A DNA stretch of 45,461 nt, taken from the NCBI GenBank assembly GCA_025463215.1, contig JAOBWF010000152.1:1-45461 (forward strand), read 5' to 3'. Origin of the DNA: Acidobacteriota bacterium. Its GTDB lineage: Bacteria; Acidobacteriota; Vicinamibacteria; Vicinamibacterales; CAVVIG01. Made by a program: the position numbers and the translations under genes. Below, in pieces: positions 35,641 to 43,729 of this stretch. Under the pieces are notes generated by a model. It did no database searches. It had not been told where the DNA came from and was given only the letters and a program-made list of their open reading frames with translations. Every line of letters begins with the position of its first letter. Position 1 is the stretch's first letter.

Positions 35641-36794
35641 CCCTCGAAGAAGCCGCCGTCGAACCAGTCCCACAAGAGGTAGAACACGACCTGTTTGGGC
35701 CGTCCCGCGCGGTTGGTCGTCGGTATCTGATAGCCGACGTTCACGCGGATATGCTGCCGGCGGTTGAGCGTGACCTGGAATTGCGGCACGACATCGATGT
35801 TTGCGGTCGCACCAGCGACGAACTCGCGATCGCTGACGAGCTCGAACATCGGCGACCACATCCGCCCGACAGCGTCGGCGCGAATGCTCTTGCCCACGGC
35901 GGCGCGCCAGAACAGGGTGCGCGCCGCGTTCTCAGTGGAGGTGGGCTGGTCGGTGCCAAGCTGAAACTGCACGAAGGCGTCGGCCGGCAGCAATTGGCCG
36001 TAGCTCGCGAAGGCACCGAATGTCGTCACGCCGCTGCCGATGCCGCCGGTCGTGTTGCCGCTCGGCAGGATGATTTCCCCCTGGCCGCTGAGGATGGCAT
36101 TGCGGCTGGCAAAGACGACGCGTTTCAGCCCCACGGCAATGTCGCCGACGCCGCGGACGCGATGCCCGGTATCGTCGTGCAGAACGCTGAACGGCACCGC
36201 GATCTCGAGCTGATTGCGCGCGCTGAGGCGATACTCATACCCGAGCTCGCTGTCCACGTCGGGCGAGTGCTGCGCGCCCACGGCTGCGGTCACCACGGTT
36301 TCGCTCTCCGGAAACGCCTTTTCGGTCCGCAGCGGCCGCGGCAGGTTCAGCTCGCCGCGGGGAAACGACCGGTCGCGGCACAGTGTGCGGAGGTGCGCAA
36401 TCACGGCGTCTATCTGGGCCGGCGTCAGCTCCTCGCGAAACGACGGCATGATCGGCGAGAACCCACGGCCGTGTCCGCCATCGCGGATCGTCGCGCGCCA
36501 GTCAACATCGAGTTCCGGCGTGGTGCCGGCGCAATCGGTGAAATCAGGAAAGGTGGCCGGCTTGTCGAATCCGATCGTGGCCTGCGGCGCGCCCTGGCCG
36601 TTCGGCCCATGGCACCCGGCACAGCCCGCCTGAAAAATCGCCTCGCCGCTGGTCAGCGCGCGGGCCGCCGGCAGGTCGGTCTGCCCTGCGAAGGATGGCG
36701 ATGAAAATGAGAGCACGGTGAGAAGAAGCGCCGGTCCGAATCGCACGTGCCATGTAACCACAAAGCGCCGGGGGGAGCAACGCGTCGGGGCCAT
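35631..36794 (-). CDS. Monohaem cytochrome c fused to a probable beta-barrel domain (387 aa)
   Basis: The signal peptide covers residues 1-36 (hydrophobic PALLLTVLSF, then SFAG). A class I cytochrome c domain follows with C58-A-G-C61-H62 and Met116 in SPIMPSFREELT as the likely distal ligand; this domain ends near residue 140. From about 165 to 387 the chain alternates polar and hydrophobic residues in strand-length blocks (for example GYEYRLSARNQLEIAVPFSV, VVFASRNAILSGQGEIILPS and VTLNRRQHIRVNVGYQIP). This suggests an outer-membrane or porin-like barrel. Haem plus barrel in one chain, next to a pentahaem cytochrome, points to electron transfer across or at the outer membrane. The barrel reading is inferred from strand pattern only, and the last residue is Lys rather than the usual aromatic. 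Confidence 0.85.
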   Translation of the reverse strand: MAPTRCSPRRFVVTWHVRFGPALLLTVLSFSSPSFAGQTDLPAARALTSGEAIFQAGCAGCHGPNGQGAPQATIGFDKPATFPDFTDCAGTTPELDVDWRATIRDGGHGRGFSPIMPSFREELTPAQIDAVIAHLRTLCRDRSFPRGELNLPRPLRTEKAFPESETVVTAAVGAQHSPDVDSELGYEYRLSARNQLEIAVPFSVLHDDTGHRVRGVGDIAVGLKRVVFASRNAILSGQGEIILPSGNTTGGIGSGVTTFGAFASYGQLLPADAFVQFQLGTDQPTSTENAARTLFWRAAVGKSIRADAVGRMWSPMFELVSDREFVAGATANIDVVPQFQVTLNRRQHIRVNVGYQIPTTNRAGRPKQVVFYLLWDWFDGGFFEGWK

Positions 36795-36955
36795 CGTTCG
36801 CGACCGTCACGGTGTATCATCTGCCCGCAGAATCGGGGCGGCGCTCTGCACCCCGCACCACGCACCGCGGCCGCGTGGCGCCGCACCGGGCGTGGCCTGT
36901 CACCATCGTCGCAGCACCAGGAGCATGCCGTGAACGTGATGCAGGCGATTGTCGA
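36795..36955. promoter_or_regulatory. Divergent promoter region between cytochrome operon and amidohydrolase
   Basis: These 161 nt separate two divergent start codons and must hold both promoters. A TATCAT element (36815-36820) could be a plus-strand -10, but no matching -35 is seen. The assignment rests on gene layout. Confidence 0.35.
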
Positions 36956-39304
36956 ATGAAGCGCGCCGCCGCCGCGATCGTTCTCGCGCTGATCGCGGCC
37001 GGACGGGCCGCGGATCGCGGAACGACGATTACCGGCGCTGATCTGGCGGATGGCACCGGTGCCGCGCTGCGGCGCGCCAATGTCCGGTTCGTCAGCGATC
37101 GGATCGTCTCGGTCGGCGACGTCACGCCGCAGCGCGGTGACACGGTGATCGACGGCCACGGGCTGGTCGTCGCGCCCGGGTTCATCGACATCCACAATCA
37201 TTCCGCCTCCGCGCTGGCGACCGATCCCGCCGCCGAGACGCAGGTCTCGCAGGGCATTACCACGCTCATCGTCGGGCCCGACGGCGACTCGCCGTGGCCG
37301 ATCGCCGATTACGTCGCCGCGCGGCGCAGCGCGCCGGCGTCGGTCAACGTCGGGACATTCGTCGGCCACGCCACGGTGCGGCGGCAGGTGATGAAGGACG
37401 ACTTCAAGCGCCCCGCCCGCGCCGACGAGATCGCGCGGATGGCGCTGCTCGTGGATCAAGGCATGCGCGAAGGGGCCGTGGGCCTGTCGAGCGGCCTCGA
37501 GTACGAGGTCGGCGGCTACGCCGACACGGCCGAACTGGTCGAGCTCGCGAAGGTCGTGGCGCGCTATGGCGGCGTCTACATGTCGCACATCCGCGACGAA
37601 GCGGACAAGACCTTCGACGCGTTGAAGGAAGCGATCGCGATTGGCGAGGGGGCGGACGTCGCGGTGCAGATCTCGCACATCAAGCTGGGCACGGTCGGTG
37701 TCTGGCACCAGGCGAGCGAGGCGGTCGCGTTGATCGAGGCGGCGCGCGCGCGCGGGGTCGACGTGACCGCGGACGCATATCCGTACAACGCGTGGAGCTC
37801 GACCATCACCGTGCTCGTGCCGGACAAGCGCTACGACCATCGGCCAAGCGTCGAGCGCGCGCTCGCCGACGTCGGCGGCGCGGCGAACGTGCTGATCGTC
37901 CGCCACGTCGCGCATCCGGACTACGAGTTCAAGACGCTGGCCGCGATTGCCGATGATCAGCACAAGACGCCGGTGGAGCTGTTCATCCAGATCGTCAAGG
38001 ACGGCGGCGCCGGGATCGTCTGCACGTCGATGATCGACGACGACATCCGGACGTTCTACCGGCAGCCCTGGGTGATGGTAGGGAGCGACGGCGGTATCGC
38101 CGCGCGCCACCCGCGCGGCGCCGGCACCTTTCCGCGCGTGCTCGGCCGCTACGTCCGCGACCAGCAGTGGCTCGCGCTGCCCGAGGCGATCCGCAAGATG
38201 ACGAGTGCGCCGGCGGCGCGGCTGCGGCTCGAAGGCCGCGGTCGTCTGCAGCCCGGCGCAATCGCCGACATCGTCCTCTTCGATCCGAAGGCGATTGCCG
38301 ATCGATCGACGTTCACCGATCCGGCCGTGCTCGCGGCGGGAATGACGAAGGTGTTCGTCGGCGGTGAGCTGGTCTGGGATGCCGGCCGCGCGACCAATGC
38401 GCGGCCGGGCCGCGTGGTGATGTCCGGGCACACGCCGGCGCCGACCGATGCCGGCGCCTACGGTCTCGTGCCGGACTGGGGTCGGCTGCCGGCGGGCATG
38501 CAGTTCGGCGAAGTGCCCGGCATGACGATCGACGCCGCCGGCCGGGTGTTCGCGTTCACCCGCGCCGAGCCGCCAGTGATCGAGTTCGACGCTGCCGGCA
38601 AGGTCCTGAAAACGTGGGGCGAGAAGATGTTCGTGTGGCCGCACGGCATTCGCGTCGATCGCGACGGCTTCCTGTGGATCACCGACGGCCGCGCCCGCAA
38701 CGGCATCGGCCAGCAGGTGTTCAAATTCACGCGCGACGGTCAGCTGCTGATGACCCTTGGCACGAAGGGCATTGCCGGCGACGGCCGCGATACGTTCAAC
38801 AGTCCGACCGACGTCGCCGTCGCACCGAACGGCGACATCTTCGTCTCGGACGGCCACGTCAACTCGCGCATCGTCAAGTTCGCGAAGGACGGCACCTTCA
38901 TCACCGCGTGGGGTAAGCGGGGAGATGGGCCGGGCGAGTTCAACGTGCCGCACACGATTTTCTTCGACTCGCGCGGCCGGCTGCTGGTCGGGGATCGGTC
39001 GAACCGGCGCATCCAGATCTTCGATCAAGACGGACGGTTTCTCGATCAGTGGACGCAGTTCGGCTCGCCGAGCGGCATCTTCATCGCGCCGGACGACACC
39101 CTCTACGTGGTGGACTACAACGACAGGATGGCGCTGTTTGTCGGCAGCGCGAAGGACGGCTCAATCCGGACGATCAGCCGGCAGGTGCTCGCGGAGGGAG
39201 TGGCCGTGGATAGTCGGGGATCGATCTATGTCGGCGAGACCGTGACCGGGCATCTCGGCGACCTCGTGACCGGGCATACGGTTAAGAAGCTCATCGTAAA
39301 ATAA
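36956..39304 (+). CDS. Exported D-aminoacylase-like amidohydrolase fused to NHL-type beta-propeller (782 aa)
   Basis: The ATG at 36956 gives a short signal peptide (MKRAAAAIVLALIAAGRA). Residues about 25-490 form an amidohydrolase-superfamily TIM barrel of the N-acyl-D-amino-acid deacylase type. Metal and active-site positions are GFIDIHNH (His80, His82), YMSHIRDEAD (His211), ISHIK (His241) and GSDGG (Asp378). The bridging Cys of classical D-aminoacylases (NCG) is replaced by PDG (Asp109). From about 505 to 782 there are NHL-like propeller repeats: WPHGIRVDRDGFLWITDG, SPTDVAVAPNGDIFVSDG, VPHTIFFDSRGRLLVGDR and SGIFIAPDDTLYVVD. The protein probably hydrolyses acylated D-amino acids or D-peptides outside the cytoplasm, with the propeller binding substrate or carrying a second activity. 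A terminator follows. It is transcribed divergently from the cytochrome pair. Confidence 0.88.
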   Translation: MKRAAAAIVLALIAAGRAADRGTTITGADLADGTGAALRRANVRFVSDRIVSVGDVTPQRGDTVIDGHGLVVAPGFIDIHNHSASALATDPAAETQVSQGITTLIVGPDGDSPWPIADYVAARRSAPASVNVGTFVGHATVRRQVMKDDFKRPARADEIARMALLVDQGMREGAVGLSSGLEYEVGGYADTAELVELAKVVARYGGVYMSHIRDEADKTFDALKEAIAIGEGADVAVQISHIKLGTVGVWHQASEAVALIEAARARGVDVTADAYPYNAWSSTITVLVPDKRYDHRPSVERALADVGGAANVLIVRHVAHPDYEFKTLAAIADDQHKTPVELFIQIVKDGGAGIVCTSMIDDDIRTFYRQPWVMVGSDGGIAARHPRGAGTFPRVLGRYVRDQQWLALPEAIRKMTSAPAARLRLEGRGRLQPGAIADIVLFDPKAIADRSTFTDPAVLAAGMTKVFVGGELVWDAGRATNARPGRVVMSGHTPAPTDAGAYGLVPDWGRLPAGMQFGEVPGMTIDAAGRVFAFTRAEPPVIEFDAAGKVLKTWGEKMFVWPHGIRVDRDGFLWITDGRARNGIGQQVFKFTRDGQLLMTLGTKGIAGDGRDTFNSPTDVAVAPNGDIFVSDGHVNSRIVKFAKDGTFITAWGKRGDGPGEFNVPHTIFFDSRGRLLVGDRSNRRIQIFDQDGRFLDQWTQFGSPSGIFIAPDDTLYVVDYNDRMALFVGSAKDGSIRTISRQVLAEGVAVDSRGSIYVGETVTGHLGDLVTGHTVKKLIVK

Positions 39305-39324
39305 TACAGTCTTAAGATTAACGC

Positions 39325-39344
39325 AGCGTATTACGACGCTTTTT
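39325..39344 (+). terminator. Rho-independent terminator of the amidohydrolase gene
   Basis: AGCGT, loop ATTACG and ACGCT are followed by a run of five T (39340-39344), 20 nt after the stop codon. It lies in a short AT-rich stretch (39300-39400), unusual for this GC-rich window. Confidence 0.65.
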
Positions 39345-39446
39345 AAGGCAGTTTTCTCGCGTCTGTAGCGAAAGACACACATTTTGGGCCTGATCAACGC
39401 AGTCTCAGCAGTTGGCCACAGACTTGTAGCTCTACCAGGCGAGGCG

Positions 39447-39671
39447 ATGATGGAAATCCACGATGTGCAGCGGATGGCAAACTCGGTTCTTCGCGATTAC
39501 GGTGTGCCGATGAAGGTCTCGACGATTTCGGCGGTGGCGGCAGGTTGGACGGTGGCGTTCGCCGGCTTCTACCCGGGATCCAAGCCGATCGAAGTGAACC
39601 TGGCGTGCGAGCGCAGTTCGGCGTACCACATCCGCGAGTCGCTCAAAAAGAGCCTCGACGTCTGCGACTAA
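39447..39671 (+). CDS. Small conserved-looking protein of unknown function (74 aa)
   Basis: I chose the ATG at 39447 (an ATG-ATG pair) because a GGCGAGG purine tract ends a few bases upstream; a TTG at 39384 would lengthen it by 21 residues. The product begins MMEIHDVQRMANSVL and has an alpha-beta pattern: helix, VSTISAVAAGWTVAFAGFYP as a strand-turn-strand, a PIEVNLACERSS strand and a final helix HIRESLKKSLDVCD. It is soluble, with no signal peptide. GC-rich third positions and balanced composition suggest a real gene. It is isolated between a terminator and the cupin gene. I do not recognise the family. Confidence 0.65.
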   Translation: MMEIHDVQRMANSVLRDYGVPMKVSTISAVAAGWTVAFAGFYPGSKPIEVNLACERSSAYHIRESLKKSLDVCD

Positions 39672-39725
39672 CGGCGCGCGCCTGAACGCCCGCACCACGT
39701 CACGACATCGCGCCTGACGCTCGCG

Positions 39726-40178
39726 CTACTTCGCGAGATCGAACCGCACTTCCAGATACGTGATCGACCCGTCGAGATCCTTATACCAGTGGGGCGTGCC
39801 TGCCGGCATGAGGATCACGTCACCCTTCGCGACGCGGCGGCTCTCGCCCCCTTCGATCGTCGCGCTTCCCGCTGCCGCACCTGTCGCTCTGACGATCGTG
39901 CCCCCGGTGACGAAGGTCGCCGATCCCTCGATGATGTGATGGACTTCGGTGCCGTCGGGGTGCGCGATGGCGCCCTGCGCGCTGGTGCGCCGGACGATGT
40001 TGATGCGGTAATGGTCGGCGAGCTTGACCGGTGCGGTGTGCATCGCCGGCGCGCTCTTCGCCGCTTCCTTCAGAGTTGCCATGAGCGCCGCTTCGCTCAG
40101 GTAGGTCGCCGGCGCGGCGGCCGGGGGCGTCTGGCCGCCGTATAGAAGTCCGATCAGCACGACAGTGGCGCTTCGCAT
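39726..40178 (-). CDS. Exported cupin-domain protein (150 aa)
   Basis: The ATG at 40178 is preceded by AAAGGAG about 11 nt upstream. A short signal peptide (MRSATVVLIGLLYGG) is followed by a small beta-barrel cupin. Motif 1 is HPDGTEVHHIIEGSATF (residues 73-89, with His80, His81 and Glu84) and motif 2 is GDVILMPAGTPHWY (119-132, with His130), giving a plausible metal site. Such small exported cupins have varied or unknown roles, so no substrate can be assigned. It diverges from the methyltransferase gene and shares with it a palindromic promoter element at 40205-40218. Confidence 0.85.
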   Translation of the reverse strand: MRSATVVLIGLLYGGQTPPAAAPATYLSEAALMATLKEAAKSAPAMHTAPVKLADHYRINIVRRTSAQGAIAHPDGTEVHHIIEGSATFVTGGTIVRATGAAAGSATIEGGESRRVAKGDVILMPAGTPHWYKDLDGSITYLEVRFDLAK

Positions 40179-40204
40179 GGTGACGGCCGCTCCTTTGTTT
40201 GCGC

Positions 40205-40218
40205 CCGATTATAATCGG
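40205..40218. promoter_or_regulatory. Palindromic bidirectional -10 element
   Basis: CCGATTATAATCGG is a perfect 14-bp palindrome placing TATAAT on both strands (plus 40210-40215, minus 40213-40208). The plus -10 lies 22 nt before the methyltransferase GTG and the minus -10 lies 30 nt before the cupin ATG. No clear -35 is seen on either side. Confidence 0.6.
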
Positions 40219-40236
40219 CGGCGGAGGTCCGCGTTC

Positions 40237-41097
40237 GTGAGCGACGATCCGCTGATCCGGGATGTGTCCGACACCGCGCGCTGGATGGCGGTCTATCGCG
40301 CCCGCGAGAGCGAGCGGGAGGATGCGGTGTTCCGCGATCCTCATGCCCGCGCGCTCGCGGGTGAGCGCGGCGAGCGGATCGCGAATGCGCTGACCTTCGC
40401 CGATGACAACGCCTGGTCGTTCGTCGCGCGCACGCACCTGTTCGATCGGTTCGTGACCAGGCTGGTGCAGCACGGCGCCGATATGATCGTGAACCTCGCC
40501 GCCGGCCTCGACACGCGTCCGTACCGGATGGCGCTGCCGTCGTCGCTCACGTGGGTCGAAGTCGACCTGCCGGACATCCTCGACTACAAAGAAGCGATCC
40601 TCGGCGACGCCAGCCCGGTGTGCGCCCTCGAGCGGATCCGGCTCGATCTCTCCAACGAGGACGGCCGGCGCGGGCTGTTCGCGGATCTCGGGCGCCGGGC
40701 GCAGCGCATCGCGGTGATCTCGGAAGGGCTCGTGATCTATCTGATGCCCGACGCGGTTGCCGCGCTGGCGCAGGATCTCGCGCGCCCGCCGGCGTTCCAG
40801 CATTGGGTCCTCGACCTCGCGTCGCCTGGGCTCGTCGCGATGTTGAAGGCATCGGCGGGCGAGGCGATGAAGGAGGCCGGCGCGCCGTTCCTGTTCGCGC
40901 CGCCGGAGGGTCCGCCCTTCTTCGCGGCGCACGGCTGGCAGCCGATCGAAGTCCGATCGCTGCTCAAGACCGGCGCGAAACTCGGCCGTCTGCCGATCGC
41001 CATGCGCATGTTCGCGATGCTGCCGGAGTCTGAGGGCGCACAGGGCAGCCGTCCCTGGTCGGCAGTCTGCTTGTTAGCGCGCCAAGCGAAGTCCTAG
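40237..41097 (+). CDS. Class I SAM-dependent methyltransferase, leucine carboxyl methyltransferase-like (TIGR00027 type, 286 aa)
   Basis: The GTG start at 40237 is supported by GGAGG (40223-40227) 9 nt upstream; the frame stays open upstream but would run through the promoter. Motifs are those of the TIGR00027/LCM-like family: an Arg in SFVARTHLFDRFV (residues 61-73), the SAM-binding VNLAAGLDTRPYRM (85-98), the acidic VEVDLPDILDYKE (107-119) and AVISEGLVIYL (about 158-168). Members methylate carboxyl or hydroxyl groups of small molecules or polyketides, and the substrate here is unknown. The protein is cytosolic. It is divergent from the cupin and shares its palindromic promoter, hinting at co-regulation. 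Confidence 0.88.
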   Translation: MSDDPLIRDVSDTARWMAVYRARESEREDAVFRDPHARALAGERGERIANALTFADDNAWSFVARTHLFDRFVTRLVQHGADMIVNLAAGLDTRPYRMALPSSLTWVEVDLPDILDYKEAILGDASPVCALERIRLDLSNEDGRRGLFADLGRRAQRIAVISEGLVIYLMPDAVAALAQDLARPPAFQHWVLDLASPGLVAMLKASAGEAMKEAGAPFLFAPPEGPPFFAAHGWQPIEVRSLLKTGAKLGRLPIAMRMFAMLPESEGAQGSRPWSAVCLLARQAKS

Positions 41098-41221
41098 GAT
41101 GCGGTGTGACGCTTGGGCAGCGAGGAGATCCGCACCACCACGTCGGCGCCGGGCTCCGGCGGAAGGATCGCGCGCCTCCGCCAGCAACGGCACGTTGCAT
41201 CACCGCGTCCTCCGCAGATCC

Positions 41222-42925
41222 TCAACGGGTCTTCACCGTCAGACGATCCACCGCCAGGGATAGTTTGCGCCCATCGTCGCTGATCCCCAGCTGCTGCGGC
41301 GAGACCGCGCTCGACAGGAACAGCGTGAGCTCGTTGACGCCGATCTGCCACGCCCGCGCCGGCGCGGCGAGCCGCACGTGCTGCCACCCGCCGGTCACCG
41401 TCACCGTGCCGATGACGATGCCGTTGAGCGACGCGCTCAGCTGCTGCACGGTGTCGCGCGTCGGCAGGTGCGGCTCGCAGACGATGTCGATCACGGCGTC
41501 GCCACGGGAGCGGCGGGGGACCAGGATCTCGCCGCGGGTGCCATTGATCCACGCGAAGGTGACGTCCCCTTCGCGTTCGTCCGAAGAAAAGCCGGCGTAG
41601 AGCGACTCGCGCCCGGCGAGGGTGCCGACGTCGATCGATGGATCCGCCGGCAGCGCGCTCCAGAACGTCGTCATCACGAGCAGCGCCGCGAGTGCGAGCG
41701 GCATGATCCAGGTGCGCAGCACCGCAGCGGATCGCGTCCACGCGATCTCGGCCGCGGCGGCGGCGATGGCGAGCACGCAGACGTCGAAATACAGGTACGT
41801 CACGGGCCACAGCGACGTCATGCTGAACGCCAGCAGCGCGAACGCGAGCCATGGCAGCGGCCGGCGTCCGGACCGGACCGCGGCGGCGCACGCCGCGTAG
41901 ACGCCGATCATCACGATCCCCTGGATCACCTCCGCCGCCGGTCCCCAGCGGTGCGCAAGCAACGGGCCGGTGAGACCGATGGTGTGCTGCACCCAGGTGG
42001 TCGAGGTCCAGACGAATCCTTTGATCACTTCCTGATAACTGCCGTACAGCGCGTAGCGCAGCGCGCTCCAGTCCGCGATCGCGAACGGCAGAAACGGCAG
42101 CGCGAACGCGGCGGCCAGCAGCACCATCGTCCGCCCGAACCGCGGCCTGGCGCGATACCACACCGCAATCAGCACGATCGGCGCGAGCGACACCATTGTC
42201 GTGCGGGCGACGATCAGCAGCCCGCTGACGATCGCCGCGGCGTCCCAGCGTTCGCGCGCGACCAGCCAGGCGAGCAGCGCCAGCAGCGGCCAGTACGCGG
42301 GGGTGTGGGCGATCGAGACGAACTGGCGCAGGTCCGGGCTGAACACGATCGCGCCCAGGAGCCCGAGCCAGCCCAGCGCCGCCGCGCCGCGGCCGCGCGC
42401 CCATTCGTCGGCGGCGGCGATCGCGCACACACAAGGCGTGAACAGGAAGCCGATCAGCGTCACGACGCGGATGTCGACGTGGATCACCGTCGGCAACATC
42501 AGCGGCGCCCACATCACCGGGCCGTACGGCAGCGTCGCCGGCCACGGTACGTTGTACATCGCGTAGGGATCGCGCCCCTGGAGCAGCCGGTGGATGCCGG
42601 CCTGGATCACGACCAGCATGTCGGCGCGCTGCGGGTCGATCGGCGCGATCAGGATCTCGTGGACCCAGCGCCGCGCCGCTTCAACCAGCAGGATCAGCGC
42701 GACCGCGAACACGAGCGAGAAGCGGCCGGAGCGCGCCTTCGCCGCCTGGCCACTGGCGGCAGACAACCGGTCCCACGCGACGACCAGCGCGATGTTGATA
42801 AGCGTGAGCAGGACCGTGGTGGCCGCGAAGGCGCCGGTGGTACCGAGCGCCGGCTCGAGCCGCGCGGGAACAGACAGCAGCAGAACGTTGAGCGCGAGCA
42901 GCGCGGCACGCGCGACAGAGGACAC
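41222..42925 (-). CDS. Polytopic membrane protein, GT-C/GT87-like glycosyltransferase candidate (567 aa)
   Basis: About ten or more hydrophobic helices span residues 5-440. After TM3 the loop reads RADMLVVIQAG (101-110) and LLQGRDPYAMYN (114-125), then PYGPVMWAPLM. The acidic residue plus DPY pattern is typical of GT-C membrane glycosyltransferases of the DUF2029/GT87 kind, which use polyprenyl-phosphate sugars. The C-terminal 120 or so residues (about 445-567) are soluble and beta-rich, resembling a jelly-roll or carbohydrate-binding domain on the outer face. The start is GTG 42925, with a TACAAT hexamer (42933-42938) only 7 nt upstream. The family call is tentative; this could also be an O-antigen or mannosyltransferase-like integral membrane protein. 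Confidence 0.75.
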   Translation of the reverse strand: MSSVARAALLALNVLLLSVPARLEPALGTTGAFAATTVLLTLINIALVVAWDRLSAASGQAAKARSGRFSLVFAVALILLVEAARRWVHEILIAPIDPQRADMLVVIQAGIHRLLQGRDPYAMYNVPWPATLPYGPVMWAPLMLPTVIHVDIRVVTLIGFLFTPCVCAIAAADEWARGRGAAALGWLGLLGAIVFSPDLRQFVSIAHTPAYWPLLALLAWLVARERWDAAAIVSGLLIVARTTMVSLAPIVLIAVWYRARPRFGRTMVLLAAAFALPFLPFAIADWSALRYALYGSYQEVIKGFVWTSTTWVQHTIGLTGPLLAHRWGPAAEVIQGIVMIGVYAACAAAVRSGRRPLPWLAFALLAFSMTSLWPVTYLYFDVCVLAIAAAAAEIAWTRSAAVLRTWIMPLALAALLVMTTFWSALPADPSIDVGTLAGRESLYAGFSSDEREGDVTFAWINGTRGEILVPRRSRGDAVIDIVCEPHLPTRDTVQQLSASLNGIVIGTVTVTGGWQHVRLAAPARAWQIGVNELTLFLSSAVSPQQLGISDDGRKLSLAVDRLTVKTR

Positions 42926-42932
42926 GCGGCGG

Positions 42933-42938
42933 ATTGTA
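42933..42938 (-). promoter_or_regulatory. Possible -10 element for a leaderless transcript
   Basis: On the minus strand TACAAT ends 7 nt before the GTG at 42925, so transcription would begin at or next to the start codon. No convincing -35 is present, and the gene lacks a Shine-Dalgarno. Confidence 0.3.
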
Positions 42939-43021
42939 CCGCGCTGCGAGCGCCGGACTTCTACCCGCCAGCTCCGCGCTCCCAGCCGCTAGCGCCCGGC
43001 ACCGAGCCGAGCGCGTCGCAC

Positions 43022-43729
43022 TTAGCTCCTGCTCTTGAACACCTGATAGGGGTCGATCGGCCGGCCCTGCCACCAGTGCTGGTCGGCGTTCAACTCGAAC
43101 ACCGCGAAATGGAGATGCGGCGTGTTGGCCGGGGCGTTGCCGGTGGTGCCGACATAGCCGATGACGTCCCCTTGTGAGATGGCCTGGCCGTCCTTCAATC
43201 CGTCGGCGTAGCGTTCGAGGTGCGCGTAGTAGTAGCAGAGGCGTCCGGTCGGATCGTACTGGTAGATCGTCAGGCCGCCCTGTTTGCTCGTGAACAGCTT
43301 GGCGATCGTGCCGTTCTCGACCGCGTGCACGGGCGTGTTGCGCGGTGCCAGCATGTCGACCGCTTCGTGCGGGCGGGTGCCGTCACGCCGCTCGGCAAAA
43401 CCGCCTTTGAGAGCTTCGATGTCCTCGCCGTCAATCGGCATGCGCAGACGGCCGTGCGGCACGTCGCCGCCCATCGTCGCGACCATTGCGGGCGGTGGTG
43501 TCGGATCTCGATTTTCGCGCGCGGCGTGGGTCGGCGACGTCGGCGGCAGAGACAGATCTCGATTCCCGTGCGCCGCGTTGGTCGCCGCCGGCGGCGTACG
43601 GAAATCGAGATCTGACCGGACGGGCTTGGGCGGACCGTACGTCCGCAGCCAGCCATCGATCGCCACGCCGGCGACGAACGCCGCGATCACCGCGAGCGGA
43701 ACCGCGCCGCGGAATCGCGCCTTGGTCAT
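43022..43729 (-). CDS. M23 family peptidoglycan endopeptidase (LytM-like, 235 aa)
   Basis: One N-terminal hydrophobic helix (residues 9-25) anchors or exports the protein. A Pro/Asn-rich linker with short internal repeats (about 35-85) precedes the LytM domain. Zn ligands and catalytic residues are all present: His121 and Asp125 in RPHEAVDM, His170 in YYYAHLERY, and His205 and His207 in TPHLHFAVF. It should therefore be an active cell-wall peptidase cutting peptide cross-links in the periplasm. Its ATG overlaps the TGA of the upstream L,D-transpeptidase gene (ATGA), so the two are made together, one forming and the other cleaving cross-links. Confidence 0.92.
   Translation of the reverse strand: MTKARFRGAVPLAVIAAFVAGVAIDGWLRTYGPPKPVRSDLDFRTPPAATNAAHGNRDLSLPPTSPTHAARENRDPTPPPAMVATMGGDVPHGRLRMPIDGEDIEALKGGFAERRDGTRPHEAVDMLAPRNTPVHAVENGTIAKLFTSKQGGLTIYQYDPTGRLCYYYAHLERYADGLKDGQAISQGDVIGYVGTTGNAPANTPHLHFAVFELNADQHWWQGRPIDPYQVFKSRS
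43554..43613. repeat. Inverted 11-bp repeat in the M23 linker coding sequence
   Basis: AGATCTCGATT (43554-43564) recurs inverted as AATCGAGATCT (43603-43613). A third, direct GATCTCGATT copy lies at 43504-43513. In protein terms these encode the repeated NRD and DLDF segments of the linker. Confidence 0.6.

Noticed and set aside
41094-41221. Minus-strand tail reading ...ADVVVRISSLPKRHTAS before a stop, which looked like the end of a lost gene
   Set aside because: Only about 25 plausible residues are visible and the frame upstream runs antiphase through the membrane-protein gene. There is too little to assign a gene or remnant.
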